64,000 nt of DNA, taken from positions 28,770-92,769 of the forward strand of contig CAIRNJ010000042.1 of the NCBI GenBank assembly GCA_903879915.1. Direction: 5' to 3'. This document shows positions 52,515 through 62,479 of this stretch, piece by piece (position 1 is the stretch's first letter; every line of letters begins with the position of its first letter). The position numbers and the translations under genes were made by a program. The stretch is from an uncultured Elusimicrobia bacterium. GTDB lineage: Bacteria > Elusimicrobiota > Elusimicrobia > Elusimicrobiales > UBA9959. Under the pieces are notes generated by a model, which had not been told where the DNA came from, searched no databases, and saw nothing but the letters and a program-made list of their open reading frames with translations.

Positions 52515-53474
52515 ATGAAACGATCGAGTTTCTCCGTGATAATGTCTAACTACAATCACGGGCATTTTCTGCCTACGTCCATCGGCTCGCTGCTGAAACA
52601 GACCCGGCAGCCCGACGAGATAATAATAGTGGACGACGGGTCCACGGACAACAGTGTCGAGATCCTGGAGCGGTTCGCCAAAGAGAATCCCGTCATCAGG
52701 CTGATACGCAACGAAAAGAACATCGGGACCGTGCCTTCGGGCGAGAACGCGCTCAGGCAGACCAGCGGGGACTACGTTTTCCTGGCGGCGGCCGACGACT
52801 CGTGGATGCCGGAGCTCTTCGAGAAGTCCATGGCCCTGATCGAGAAATATCCCATGGCGGCGTTCTGCTGCTCGGATTCCCGGACCGTCTTTGCGCATTC
52901 CGGCAAGGGCGTTCCGAGCAAAAGAAGGCTGAGCGCCGAGGCCGGATACCTTTCGCCCGAAGAGCTGATCCGGATCATGCGGCGCAAGATAGTCTATCTT
53001 TCCGGTTTCGGCGCGATCATTAAAAAGAGCGCCTTGAACGAAACGGGACTTCTGCCGGAACTGCGCTGGAGCAGCGACCGCATCTGTTCCCAAACGCTCG
53101 CGCTGCGCTACGGGATCTGCTACATCCCCGAGGTCCTGTCCGTGCAGCTGCTGCGCCGGGAATCATACGGCGCGGCAGGCCTGAAAAACTGGAAGCTGCA
53201 CAAGGACGTCATCGCACGGGCGCTGGACCTGTTGCGGACGCAGGGCTACCAAGATGTCCTGCCGAAGTTCAAAAAGTCCTGCTGCCTGGCCAGCTTCAAT
53301 TTCCCGCTGCTCAGGGTTATCGCGGCGAATAAAAAATATCGCGACTACCTGTCGTTCAGGCTGGTCTGGCTCGTGCTGGCTGGCGAGGTGAGGGAGGCCG
53401 TTGCGGCGCGCGTCCCCGGCTTTATGAAAAAAATATACTGGGCAGCGAAGGAGCGTTTCGGTTCCGGGCTTTGA
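52515..53474 (+). CDS. Glycosyltransferase family 2
   Basis: A 319-residue GT-A enzyme. SVIMSNYNHGHFLPTSIGSL and IIVDDGSTDNSVEIL form the nucleotide-binding start, and AAADDSWMPE carries the DxD-type metal site. No membrane segments, so it works at the cytoplasmic face. It is the last plus-strand gene of the main block and converges on the flippase gene; a GC-rich palindrome (ccgcgg-gcgg-ccgcgg, 53480-53495) lies between them. Confidence 0.88.
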   Translation: MKRSSFSVIMSNYNHGHFLPTSIGSLLKQTRQPDEIIIVDDGSTDNSVEILERFAKENPVIRLIRNEKNIGTVPSGENALRQTSGDYVFLAAADDSWMPELFEKSMALIEKYPMAAFCCSDSRTVFAHSGKGVPSKRRLSAEAGYLSPEELIRIMRRKIVYLSGFGAIIKKSALNETGLLPELRWSSDRICSQTLALRYGICYIPEVLSVQLLRRESYGAAGLKNWKLHKDVIARALDLLRTQGYQDVLPKFKKSCCLASFNFPLLRVIAANKKYRDYLSFRLVWLVLAGEVREAVAARVPGFMKKIYWAAKERFGSGL

Positions 53475-53494
53475 AGGCCGCGGGCGGCCGCGGC

Positions 53495-55699
53495 TCATTC
53501 CAGCCAGGAATCCCCGTATCTCCGCAGCCAGAGCAGCTGCAGGACATAGGTAAGAATGAAGGCCCCGGCCGCTCCTATGATCCTGAAGCGGGGGATCAGC
53601 AGGAGACACGCGGCAAAATTGAACAAGCCGGCGCCCCACACCAGGAACATGCCTATTCTCAGGGCTCTCACCCCGCCGGCGGCCAGTATCTGCATCAGCG
53701 AGCTCTGGACCAGCAGGAGGGTGCTGCATAAAGCGAAGAAGAGCATCATCCACGCGTCCATGCCGTATTGATGTTTCCCCATCAGCGAAAGCACGGCCGC
53801 TTCCGCGGCCATGAAAAATAATACCGCGAAGGGCGCGAGGCGCGTCCAGCCTTTAGCGGCCAGCTTCCACAGCCGCCGCCGGTCGTTGCTGGCCGAAGCC
53901 TTCGGGAACAGGACGGTGTTGATGGCGTAGCCCAGGTAGCCGGCTATGCCGATAGTGGCGGTGTAATAGGCGGCGTATATGCCTACTTCCCGCGGCAGCA
54001 AAAAGGCGTTAAGGATCAGGCTCTGCACGTTGAAAAGAAAGAACGAAGCCAGGCCGCCGCCGAAGGAATAGGCCCCGTACGCGGACATACTTAAGAACTG
54101 CTCTTTGTTCAGCAGCGAAAGATGAGTGGCGCGGCCTATCCTGAGCAGCCAGAACAGCGCCAGGCAGCCGAAAGCCGCGATGTAAGCGTAGGCCATGGCG
54201 TCGTACACCCTGCCTAAGAACCTTACGCCCAGGAAAAAACCGGCGGCCAGCAGCGCGCTGAAGATCATTTCGCTCAGCCCTCTCCCGGAGAAACTGCCCG
54301 AGGCCTGCTGCATGCTGGAGGCCAGCAGGAAACTGCTCGTGGCGATGGCGTAGGCCAGCGCCAGGAAAAGCATTTTCTCGCCGATGCCGAAAAAAGAGCT
54401 GAGCGGCGTCCTGAAGAGCAGCGTAACGGCGCTCATTAAAAGGACCAGGCCGAGGAACAGCGCCCCCGCCGTACTGAACACCCTGTCCCGGTCCTCTTTT
54501 ACCACTCCGTATTTGATCACCGAATTGCCGAGGCCGGCGAGAAGGAAAGGGGAGATGACGGCTCCCGTGGAAACCAATACGTTGATCTTCCCGTATTCCA
54601 GGGGGCCGAGCATCCTGCCCGCGCCTATATTTACGAGAGAAGATATGACCTTGGCCACCGCGAAACTTATTCCTATCCAGCTCAGGTGGCGGATGAATTT
54701 CTTTGCCCCCTCGCCGGGACGCTCGCCCGCTATGCGCCTGTAGATGTAATGCAGAAAGTCCTCTCCGCGGTCCGTCGCGGGCGCGGCGGCGCTCAGCGCC
54801 GCGTCAGGAACCAGCAGGTCCGAGAAGAGCGGCGATCTCAGGTGCTCCAGTATCTCGTGCCCGTTAACTTCCTGCCTGAGCGCCAGGCGGCCGTCCGTCT
54901 CCTGCAGCGCGATAAAGGCTTCCCCGTTCCTGTATTTCGCGTTGTTCTGTGAAATAAAAAGCCAGCCGTTATTTGCCAGGTTTTTCGCCAGGTTCGCCAC
55001 GGCGGCCTTCATCTGGGGTACGGAAAAGCCGATATTGCTCAGCACGTTGGCGCATTTGATTATGTTCGCCTTTCGCGGCAGGGAACCGGAAAAAATATCG
55101 AACGCGACCAGTTCGGCCGCCTTGAACCTTTCCTCGAGCAGGGGGTTGAGGATCCTTATCACGCCCGCGTCTTCCGGTATGGGGCCGGCGGCTATCCCCG
55201 CGCACAGGTAGAACCCGGGCAGCCTGACGGCCAGCGCGCCGTTCTCGTTGTCGTAAAAGAACCGCGCGCATCCGCGGTCGAGGTAGCGGAAACTGCTCTG
55301 CCTGTCGGAAAGGATTATTTCGGCATTCTTCACCCCCGCGAGCAGATTCGCGGCGGAGATCCCGTCTGAAACGCCCGTTTCCAGCAGCAGGTCGCCCGGC
55401 CGCACTTTTTCCATTACGGCCCGGTCCGTCAGCGGGCTGCGGTTGACGGCGGTGGTCTTGTACGCGCCCCCGCTCCTGAACAGCGTCATGGCGCGGGAAA
55501 AAAGCCGCCCCTTCTCTTCCGCAGGCAGCCCGGAGGCGCGTATCTTTTCGAGTATGTCGGGGGTGAATTTCAGCCGCAGAAGAATGAGCGGCCATTTCAG
55601 GACGGGGCTTTCCAGGGCCGACAGGTAAAAATCGAGCGCAGGCAGCGAATCCACGCAGGGACCGCTTCTCATTATTATCTGTCTGATATCCGGCAGCAT
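53495..55699 (-). CDS. Methyltransferase-like domain fused to Wzx-type flippase
   Basis: A protein of about 734 residues. The N-terminal ~300 residues resemble a class I methyltransferase/CheR-like domain (LLLETGVSDGISAANLL, IILSDRQSSFRYL, ANVLSNIGFS, GWLFISQNN). The C-terminal ~400 residues are a polysaccharide flippase of the Wzx/MATE type with 12-14 helices (SLVNIGAGRMLGPLEYG, VGIYAAYYTATIGIAGYLG, FPKASAS). Wzx proteins normally stand alone at ~420 residues, so the fusion is odd. The start is uncertain: ATG 55699 has no good ribosome binding site, and a TTG at 55726 would add nine residues. Likely exports the lipid-linked glycan made by the cluster. Confidence 0.83.
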   Translation of the reverse strand: MLPDIRQIIMRSGPCVDSLPALDFYLSALESPVLKWPLILLRLKFTPDILEKIRASGLPAEEKGRLFSRAMTLFRSGGAYKTTAVNRSPLTDRAVMEKVRPGDLLLETGVSDGISAANLLAGVKNAEIILSDRQSSFRYLDRGCARFFYDNENGALAVRLPGFYLCAGIAAGPIPEDAGVIRILNPLLEERFKAAELVAFDIFSGSLPRKANIIKCANVLSNIGFSVPQMKAAVANLAKNLANNGWLFISQNNAKYRNGEAFIALQETDGRLALRQEVNGHEILEHLRSPLFSDLLVPDAALSAAAPATDRGEDFLHYIYRRIAGERPGEGAKKFIRHLSWIGISFAVAKVISSLVNIGAGRMLGPLEYGKINVLVSTGAVISPFLLAGLGNSVIKYGVVKEDRDRVFSTAGALFLGLVLLMSAVTLLFRTPLSSFFGIGEKMLFLALAYAIATSSFLLASSMQQASGSFSGRGLSEMIFSALLAAGFFLGVRFLGRVYDAMAYAYIAAFGCLALFWLLRIGRATHLSLLNKEQFLSMSAYGAYSFGGGLASFFLFNVQSLILNAFLLPREVGIYAAYYTATIGIAGYLGYAINTVLFPKASASNDRRRLWKLAAKGWTRLAPFAVLFFMAAEAAVLSLMGKHQYGMDAWMMLFFALCSTLLLVQSSLMQILAAGGVRALRIGMFLVWGAGLFNFAACLLLIPRFRIIGAAGAFILTYVLQLLWLRRYGDSWLE

Positions 55700-55814
55700 C
55701 GAGTCTGATTTTAGCAAATGCGGCAAAGCTTTTCAGACTTTCCCGGTGTTTCCCCGGCAGGAACGTGCCGGGCCGGCGCGGGCTATTCGTTTCCAATGGG
55801 CGGTCATATTGTTT

Positions 55815-55820
55815 TATAAT
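55815..55820 (+). promoter_or_regulatory. Candidate -10 box of the radical SAM gene
   Basis: A perfect TATAAT with a poor -35 (ttccaa, 18-nt spacing) is 16 nt before the ATG at 55837. Transcription would begin about 10 nt before the start codon. No Shine-Dalgarno is seen, so the mRNA may be nearly leaderless. Confidence 0.5.
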
Positions 55821-55836
55821 TGAATAAGACGCTCAA

Positions 55837-57198
55837 ATGACAAAAGAACTCGATCTGTCCGGAATGCGCAGGATCCTGGTGGTGAATTCCCGCTCCGGCC
55901 CGGGGAAGCTCGCCGGGCAGGTCATGTGGGGCGCCTGGGCCGTAGCCAGCTATTTTAAGACCGCCGTAAAAGACTCCGACGTCAAATACCTGGACGAGAA
56001 CAACGAGGACGATTTTTTCGCCAAGTTCGCGGAAATAGTGAAGGACCGCGACACGGTCGGCTTCTCCGTGACCTCGATGCAGATAAAGTACACGCTGCCG
56101 CTCATCCGTTATATAAAGGAACATCATCCCGGCGTGCGCGTCATCACCGGGGGCATCCACCACATACTCTTTCCCGGACAGGACCCCGGAAAGCTTATCG
56201 ACGAGGTGGTGACTTACGAACTGCCCCGCGATAATTTCCTGTACGAATTCCTGCCGGAAAAGGTGCGCGAGGGCTACCGCCGGGACAGGGCTCAGGTCAT
56301 CACCGGGTTCAATTGCTCGTTCAAGTGCGCCTTCTGCGTCAACAGCGTCAGGAACTGCCGCTACGAAGGCAAACCGGTGGACAAGATACTGGCGGATATC
56401 GATTACGTGGTAAAGGAATTCAGCCCGCCCAAGATCTACTTCCGGGACGAGGATTTCTTCTTCGATATCGAAAAGGCGAAAGCCGTGGTCGCGCATCTAC
56501 TGGAGAAGGGCTACCGGTTCAAATGGGAGGCCACCTCCCGGGTCACGAATTTCACCGACCTGAAAATAAACGACGCCCTGCTCGACCGGATGGCAAGGTG
56601 CGGCTGCGTGCAGCTCCGCTTCGGAGTGGAGAGCGGTTCGCAGAAGACGCTGAACCACCTGCGCAAGGGCCAGACCGTGGCGCGGATAAAGCGCGCCGTG
56701 GAGCAGTGCGTCGGTCACGGCATCAGCGCCAACTGCTCGTTCATCACCGGCATTCCCGGCGAGACGGCCGCGGACCGGGAAGAAACTTACGCCCTGATCT
56801 CGGACCTGCACGCGCTCGGGCCGCTGGTGGAGATCCTGGGGCCGCAGGTCTACAGGCCTTATCCCGGCGGTACGCTGTACGAAGAGGTAAAGAAATACGG
56901 GCTGCATTTCCCGGCCAGCTTCGAGGAATGGGAAAATTTTTACGACAGCAACCCCACCGGCTCGGTCTTCGACGAAAGCCCCGGGTACCCGTGGCTGAGC
57001 GCCGCAGAGAACAAAAGCCTCCCCAAGGTGTGGGAGGTGGCGCATTACGGCCTGAACTGGAGCGCCGCCCGCAACCCGGTAAAGAAACTTGTCGGTTTCT
57101 GGTTCAAGAACCTGCACTGGCGGCCCCGCTGGTTCGGCGGCCCCGACCTCTGGCTGTTCATGTTCCTCCGCAAAAAACTTTTGAAGAACGGGATATAG
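55837..57198 (+). CDS. Radical SAM protein with B12-binding-like N-domain
   Basis: A 453-residue radical SAM enzyme. Residues ~10-130 form the B12-binding-like fold but lack the DxHxxG motif of bound cobalamin. CSFKCAFC (Cys160, Cys164, Cys167) binds the 4Fe-4S cluster, followed by YFRDEDFFFDIEKA, LRFGVESGSQKTLNHLRKG and FITGIPGETAADRE. The C-terminal ~100 residues are aromatic-rich. Relatives in glycan and lipid clusters do C- or S-methylation, C-C bond and dehydration chemistry. It is divergent from the flippase gene and followed by secA; its place next to the sugar cluster suggests a tailoring role (inference). Confidence 0.87.
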   Translation: MTKELDLSGMRRILVVNSRSGPGKLAGQVMWGAWAVASYFKTAVKDSDVKYLDENNEDDFFAKFAEIVKDRDTVGFSVTSMQIKYTLPLIRYIKEHHPGVRVITGGIHHILFPGQDPGKLIDEVVTYELPRDNFLYEFLPEKVREGYRRDRAQVITGFNCSFKCAFCVNSVRNCRYEGKPVDKILADIDYVVKEFSPPKIYFRDEDFFFDIEKAKAVVAHLLEKGYRFKWEATSRVTNFTDLKINDALLDRMARCGCVQLRFGVESGSQKTLNHLRKGQTVARIKRAVEQCVGHGISANCSFITGIPGETAADREETYALISDLHALGPLVEILGPQVYRPYPGGTLYEEVKKYGLHFPASFEEWENFYDSNPTGSVFDESPGYPWLSAAENKSLPKVWEVAHYGLNWSAARNPVKKLVGFWFKNLHWRPRWFGGPDLWLFMFLRKKLLKNGI

Positions 57199-57297
57199 TT
57201 CTCTCCCGGCGAACGAGCGCTCCGGCCGCCCTGGCAGGGACGCTTTCCGGCGCCGATTGTTTATAAACGCGTTTAAAAATTGTTTAATAGAGGTACT

Positions 57298-59919
57298 ATG
57301 CTTAAAAAGATCGTTGAATCCTTTATCGGTTCCAAGAGCGAGCGCGCGATGAAGACTATCCAGCCCATAGTCGACCAGATAAACGCCCTCGAGGAAGAAA
57401 TTTCAAAACTTTCGGACGCCGAACTGCGGGCCAAGACCCCGGAATTCAAGGAGCGCCTGGCCAAGGGCGAGACCCTCGACGACCTGCTGCCCGAAGCCTT
57501 CGCCTGCGTGCGCGAGGCGTCCAAGCGCACTATCAAGCTGCGCCATTACGACGTGCAGCTGAAGGGCGGCATCGTGCTGCACCGCGGCAACATCGCCGAG
57601 ATGCGCACCGGCGAAGGCAAGACGCTGGTCTCCACGCTGCCCGCCTACCTCAACGCCCTCACCGGCCACGGCGTGCATATCGTCACCGTCAACGACTACC
57701 TGGCCAAGCGCGACAGCGCTTGGATGGCGCCCGTGCACGAGTTCCTGGGCCTCACCGTGGGCTCCGTGCAGCACGACATGAAGAACGAAGACCGCCGCGA
57801 GATGTACAGGCGCGACATCACCTACATCACCAACAACGAGGTGGGCTTCGACTACCTGCGCGACAACATGGTGATGGACGCCGGCGAGCGCGTGATGCGC
57901 GAGCGCAACTTCGCCGTGGTCGACGAAGTGGACTCCATCCTGGTGGACGAGGCCCGCACGCCGCTGATCATCTCCGGCCCGGCCGAGGAATCCACCGACA
58001 AATATTACCTGGTCAACCGCGTGATCCCGCTGCTCACGCCGCGGTTCATCACGGAGAAAGAGGAGATCGAGGCCAAGCGCGACGGGGTGGACCTGGGCGT
58101 GGGCTACGACGCCGTGATAGACGAGAAGAGCCACACCGCCACGCTGACCGAGGAAGGCGTGCGCAAGGCCGAGAAGATCCTGGGCGTGGGCAACATCTAC
58201 GACGACGTCAGCTCGGAATGGGCGCACCACCTTACGCAGGGACTGCGCGCCTACCACCTGTTCAAGCTGGACGTGGCCTACGTGGTCAAGGACGGCGAGA
58301 TCGTAATCGTGGACGAGTTCACCGGCCGCCTGATGCCGGGCCGCCGCTGGTCCGACGGGCTGCACCAGGCCATCGAGGCCAAGGAGAACATGCGGATAAA
58401 AGAGGAGAACCAGACCCTCGCCACGATCACGTTCCAGAACTATTTCAAGCTGTACAAGAAGCTGTCCGGCATGACCGGCACCGCCATGACGGAGGCGGAC
58501 GAGTTCTGGGAGATCTACCACCTGGACGTGGTGGAGATCGAGCCCAACCGGCCGCTGGTGCGCAAAGATTCCCCGGACCGCATCTACCGCACCGAGCGCG
58601 AAAAGAACAACGCCGTGGTGATGGAGATAGAAGAGCGCTGGCGCAAGGGCCAGCCGATGCTGGTGGGCACCCGCTCCATAGAGAAATCCGAGAAGCTGGC
58701 CACCATGCTGCGCGTAAAAGGCATCCCGCACCAGGTGCTCAACGCCAAGTACCACGAGATGGAGGCGCAGATAATCTCGCAGGCCGGCCGCAAGGGCCAG
58801 GTGACCATAGCCACCAACATGGCCGGCCGCGGCACCGACATCGTGCTGGGCGGCAACCCGGCCGAGCCGGGCGAGCAGGCGTACGTTACCGAAGCCGGCG
58901 GCCTGCACGTGATGGGCACCGAGCGCCACGAAAGCCGCCGTATCGACAACCAGCTGCGCGGCCGCTGCGCGCGCCAGGGCGACCCCGGCTCGTCGGTGTT
59001 CTACGTTTCGCTGGAGGACGAGCTGATGCGCCTGTTCGGCAGCGAGCGCATCTCCGCCATCATGGAGAAGCTGGGCATGGAAGAGGGCGAGGTGATAGAG
59101 TCCGCGCTGGTCAGCCGCCAGATAGAGGGCGCCCAGAAGCGCGTGGAAGGCATGAACTTCGACGCCCGCAAACAGCTGCTGGATTACGACAACGTGATGA
59201 ACAAGCAGCGCCTGGCTATTTACGAGCTGCGCAATATCGTCCTCGACGGCCTCGAAGTGGGCGAGCGCGTGAAGAAAATGATCCACGAATCCGTGCTGGA
59301 GCAGCTGGACATCAACGCCCCGGCGGAGCAGGCCGCGCAGCTGTGGAAGCTGGACGTGCTCAACGTCTACCTTAAAAAGACCTTCGGTTTCGAAGTAGCC
59401 TATACCGCCGACGAGGTGCATGTGCTGATCAGGCCCGCCCTGGAAGAGGCGGTCATGCAGCGCGTGAACGCGGCCTTCGACGTGCGCGTGGCCGACTTCG
59501 CCGAGCGCAACGTGAACTTCGCCGAGCTGGAGCGCGTGCTGCTGCTGCAGATCATGGACCACGTGTGGAAGAACCACCTTTACGACCTGGACCACCTTAA
59601 GAAGGGCGTGGGGCTGCGCGCCTACGGCCAGAAGGACCCGCTGATAGAATACCAGAAGGAATCGTACGCGCTGTTCGAGACCATGCTCGGCCGCGTGCGC
59701 GACCAGATGGTGGAATACGTGTTCCACGTGCAGCTGCCGCCGCGGCCCGCAGCGCGCCCGGTGGCGGTAGAGGGCGCGCCGCAGGCGGCGCCGGCCAGGC
59801 CGGCCGCGGCGGCGGCGCCGAAGCCGGCCTCCAAGTTCGTCAACGACAAGGTGGGGCGCAACGATCCCTGCCCCTGCGGCTCCGGCAAGAAATATAAAAA
59901 GTGCCACGGCGCCGGCTAG
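57298..59919 (+). CDS. secA: Preprotein translocase ATPase SecA
   Basis: An 873-residue Sec[21 protein letters not shown] holds Walker [18 protein letters not shown] the DEAD-like Walker B region, [14 protein letters not shown] and [15 protein letters not shown] the second motor domain. The C-terminal linker is Ala/Pro-rich and ends in the zinc-binding SecB-interaction motif [17 protein letters not shown]. Length is normal. A short AGAGG precedes the ATG at 57298. It is the first gene of a secA-lnt-HDAC run. The ~100-nt gap upstream contains tataaacgcgtttaaa, a near-palindrome of unknown role. Confidence 0.96.
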   Translation: MLKKIVESFIGSKSERAMKTIQPIVDQINALEEEISKLSDAELRAKTPEFKERLAKGETLDDLLPEAFACVREASKRTIKLRHYDVQLKGGIVLHRGNIAEMRTGEGKTLVSTLPAYLNALTGHGVHIVTVNDYLAKRDSAWMAPVHEFLGLTVGSVQHDMKNEDRREMYRRDITYITNNEVGFDYLRDNMVMDAGERVMRERNFAVVDEVDSILVDEARTPLIISGPAEESTDKYYLVNRVIPLLTPRFITEKEEIEAKRDGVDLGVGYDAVIDEKSHTATLTEEGVRKAEKILGVGNIYDDVSSEWAHHLTQGLRAYHLFKLDVAYVVKDGEIVIVDEFTGRLMPGRRWSDGLHQAIEAKENMRIKEENQTLATITFQNYFKLYKKLSGMTGTAMTEADEFWEIYHLDVVEIEPNRPLVRKDSPDRIYRTEREKNNAVVMEIEERWRKGQPMLVGTRSIEKSEKLATMLRVKGIPHQVLNAKYHEMEAQIISQAGRKGQVTIATNMAGRGTDIVLGGNPAEPGEQAYVTEAGGLHVMGTERHESRRIDNQLRGRCARQGDPGSSVFYVSLEDELMRLFGSERISAIMEKLGMEEGEVIESALVSRQIEGAQKRVEGMNFDARKQLLDYDNVMNKQRLAIYELRNIVLDGLEVGERVKKMIHESVLEQLDINAPAEQAAQLWKLDVLNVYLKKTFGFEVAYTADEVHVLIRPALEEAVMQRVNAAFDVRVADFAERNVNFAELERVLLLQIMDHVWKNHLYDLDHLKKGVGLRAYGQKDPLIEYQKESYALFETMLGRVRDQMVEYVFHVQLPPRPAARPVAVEGAPQAAPARPAAAAAPKPASKFVNDKVGRNDPCPCGSGKKYKKCHGAG

Positions 59920-59961
59920 CGGCGCGCGCCGGCCTGCGGGCGGCGGAGAGCGGCGGATAAG

Positions 59962-61521
59962 ATGATAAATCCCGGAATGGTCCGTTCTTTTTTCTCTTCC
60001 TTGTCAGCCGCCGGCCGGTCCAAAGCGGCGGCCCGGCTGCTGCCCGCGCTGACCTCCGTACTCCTGATCCTCAGTTACCCTAAATTCGACCAGGGCTGGC
60101 TGGCCTGGCTGGCCCTGGCGCCGCTGACTTATTACATCCTGGGCTGCCGCAGCGTGAGAGCCGCCCTGGCCGGCGGCTTCGGCGCCGGGTTCCTATTTTA
60201 TCTCGGGCTGCTTTACTGGATCTATCCCACCATGCGGGCCGGCGGCGTGGAGCCGGCCGTCAGCGCGCTGGGGCTGGCGCTGCTGGCCGGGCTGCTGTCC
60301 GTGGAGTTCGCGCTGCCGGCCGCCTTCGGCTTCTATCTTAAAAAAGCGGGGCCGGGCGCGTGGCCGTACGTGTTCGCGGCCGGCTGGGTTTTGATGGAAT
60401 GGGCCAAGGTCTCGGTGAATTTGAAGGGCGCCTGGTTCCCCTGGTTCACGCTGGCCTATACGCAGTGGCAGTATACCAGTCTCATCCAGGTGGTTTCCGT
60501 GACCGGCCTTTACGGGCTGAGCTGGGCCGTCTGTTTCACCGGCGCGCTGGCCAGCGTAACCCTTTTCGGGCGCGTCGGCCCGCTGCGCGCGCTGCTGCGC
60601 ATGGCGCCGGCGGCGCTGGTGATCGGCGGGCTCTGGGTGTACGGCGCCGACGTGCTGAAAAAGGTCCAGGCGCCGGTCGGCGCCGTGGCGCTCAAGGCCG
60701 CGCTGATCCAGCCCTCCATAGCCCTTTACGACAAATGGGAGCCCGCCCGCGCCTCGGAGATAGAGGCCCGCATAGAGGGGCTGGTGAAAAGCGCCGCCGG
60801 CTCCGACCTGGTGGTCTGGCCGGAGAACGCGCTGCCGGGCTGGATAGAGGAGAAGCGCTGGGGCGGCTGGGTGTCGCGGCTGGCCAGGGAGGGGAAGGCT
60901 TACAACCTGGTGGGCTCGGTCTCCCGCGGCGACGGCCGCCGCGTGGCGGCTTTCCTTATAGACCCGGCGGGCGCGCAGGCGGCGGATTATCACAAGCGGG
61001 TGCTGGTGCCGTTCGGGGAATATGTGCCCTTCAGGGACCTGCTGGGGAAATTCGTAGAACCCGTGGCCGCCATGGGCGAATTTTATCCGGGCGCGCCGGC
61101 GCAGCAGCTGATGACGGTAAAGGGCGTCACGACCTCGGCCGTGATCTGCTATGAATCCGTTTTTCCTTTCCTGTTCCGCAGCGACGCCGCGCGGGGGGCG
61201 CAGCTGTTCGTGAACATCACCAACGACGGCTGGTACCTGGACACCGCCGCGCCCTATCAGCACCTGCTGGTGAACGTGTTCCGGGCCGTGGAAACCCGCC
61301 GGCCCGTGCTGCGGGCGGCCAACAACGGCGTTTCGGCCTTCATCGACCCTTACGGCCGGATAACCTCCCGGCTCGCGCTCAATGCTGTGGGGGTGCTGAG
61401 CGCCGCTCCGGAAATAGACCCGGCGGCCGCGCAAAGTTTCTATGTGCTCAACGGCGACTTCTTCGTTTTCGGCTGCATGATGCTCTGCGCCGCTTTCCTG
61501 CTGGCGGTGCTGTTCCTTTGA
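59962..61521 (+). CDS. lnt: Apolipoprotein N-acyltransferase
   Basis: A 519-residue inner-membrane enzyme. About six N-terminal helices carry the family, followed by a nitrilase-fold domain with the catalytic triad Glu288 (VVWPENALPG), Lys345 (YHKRVLVPFGEYVPF) and Cys396 (AVICYESVFP). It adds the third acyl chain to lipoprotein N-termini, which fits the many lipobox proteins here. It is 42 nt behind secA and 4 nt before the deacetylase gene. Confidence 0.94.
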   Translation: MINPGMVRSFFSSLSAAGRSKAAARLLPALTSVLLILSYPKFDQGWLAWLALAPLTYYILGCRSVRAALAGGFGAGFLFYLGLLYWIYPTMRAGGVEPAVSALGLALLAGLLSVEFALPAAFGFYLKKAGPGAWPYVFAAGWVLMEWAKVSVNLKGAWFPWFTLAYTQWQYTSLIQVVSVTGLYGLSWAVCFTGALASVTLFGRVGPLRALLRMAPAALVIGGLWVYGADVLKKVQAPVGAVALKAALIQPSIALYDKWEPARASEIEARIEGLVKSAAGSDLVVWPENALPGWIEEKRWGGWVSRLAREGKAYNLVGSVSRGDGRRVAAFLIDPAGAQAADYHKRVLVPFGEYVPFRDLLGKFVEPVAAMGEFYPGAPAQQLMTVKGVTTSAVICYESVFPFLFRSDAARGAQLFVNITNDGWYLDTAAPYQHLLVNVFRAVETRRPVLRAANNGVSAFIDPYGRITSRLALNAVGVLSAAPEIDPAAAQSFYVLNGDFFVFGCMMLCAAFLLAVLFL

Positions 61522-61525
61522 ACCG

Positions 61526-62479
61526 ATGCGCATCGTATTTTCAAAAAAATATACCGTTAAGGACCAGGGCCACGTGTTCCGCGCGGACAAGTTCGAAGCC
61601 GCCCTGCGGCGCCTGCTGGCCGCTGGTCTGGTCTCGCGCCGCGACGTTACGGAGCCCGCGCGCCCGTCGCGCCGGGACCTGGAGCTGGCGCATACGCGGC
61701 GCTGGGCGGCCAAGAACCTGCGCTGCGCGTTCACGCCGGCGGATGCGGCCCGGGCCGAGCTCGAACTGACCCCGGCCGTGGCCGGGGCCCATCTGATGAA
61801 CGTGGGCGGCACCATCCTGGCCGCGCGGCACGCGCTGGAGACCGGCGCGGGCCTGAACTGCGGCGGCGGCGCCCATCACGCGTTCAGGGGGCGCGGCGGC
61901 GGCTTCTGCCTGCTCAACGACATGGCCGTGGCCATAAAAAAACTTCTTAAAGAGGGGCGGATTAAGCGCGCGCTGGTGATAGATCTCGACGTGCACCAGG
62001 GCGACGGCACGGCCGCTATTTTCCGCCGGGACGGGCGGGTGTTCACGTTCTCCATGCACCAGCGCGGCCTTTACCCGGAAAAAAAGGAAAAGAGTTCTCT
62101 GGACGTGGAACTGCCGGCGGGCACGGGCGACGCGCGCTACCTGGCGGCGCTGAAGAAAGCTCTCCCGGGCGTCATAGCGCGCGCGCGGCCCGGCCTTGCC
62201 ATCTATGTGGCGGGCGCCGACGTTTATAAAGGCGACCTGCTGGGCGGCCTGAAGCTGACCATGGGCGGGATAAGGAAAAGGGACGCTTACGTTTTCAGGG
62301 AATGCCGCCGCAGCGGGCTGCCGGTGGCCGTGGTCCTGGGCGGCGGTTACGCTAAAAAGTTCGCCGACACGGTGCGCATACACGCCGGCACGCTGGCGGC
62401 CGCTATAGAAGCGTTTCAGGGAGTTCCACCCGGAACTCGGTGCCGGAAGGGCCGGTGGCGAAAGAAACTTTTCCTTTAA
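61526..62479 (+). CDS. Histone deacetylase-family (AcuC/HDAC-like) hydrolase
   Basis: A 317-residue arginase/deacetylase-fold enzyme. GGGAHHAFRGRGGGFCLLND contains the active-site His117-His118 pair, VIDLDVHQGDGTA the zinc ligands Asp155 and His157, and GADVYKGDLLGG the third ligand Asp232. No signal peptide. It deacetylates lysines or small acetylated amines; the substrate is unknown. The final ~20 residues after AIEAF are basic and encoded antisense to the histidine kinase gene, overlapping it by 77 nt, so this tail may be a recent extension. Confidence 0.88.
   Translation: MRIVFSKKYTVKDQGHVFRADKFEAALRRLLAAGLVSRRDVTEPARPSRRDLELAHTRRWAAKNLRCAFTPADAARAELELTPAVAGAHLMNVGGTILAARHALETGAGLNCGGGAHHAFRGRGGGFCLLNDMAVAIKKLLKEGRIKRALVIDLDVHQGDGTAAIFRRDGRVFTFSMHQRGLYPEKKEKSSLDVELPAGTGDARYLAALKKALPGVIARARPGLAIYVAGADVYKGDLLGGLKLTMGGIRKRDAYVFRECRRSGLPVAVVLGGGYAKKFADTVRIHAGTLAAAIEAFQGVPPGTRCRKGRWRKKLFL

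Noticed and set aside
57403..59907. An 834-codon minus-strand frame opposite secA
   Set aside because: The translation is a repetitive His/Val/Gly/Leu-rich sequence without any domain, while the plus strand encodes a complete SecA.
61526..62479. Deacetylase gene as a pseudogene because of its odd basic tail
   Set aside because: All catalytic and zinc-binding residues are in place and the frame is intact; only the last ~20 residues are unusual.
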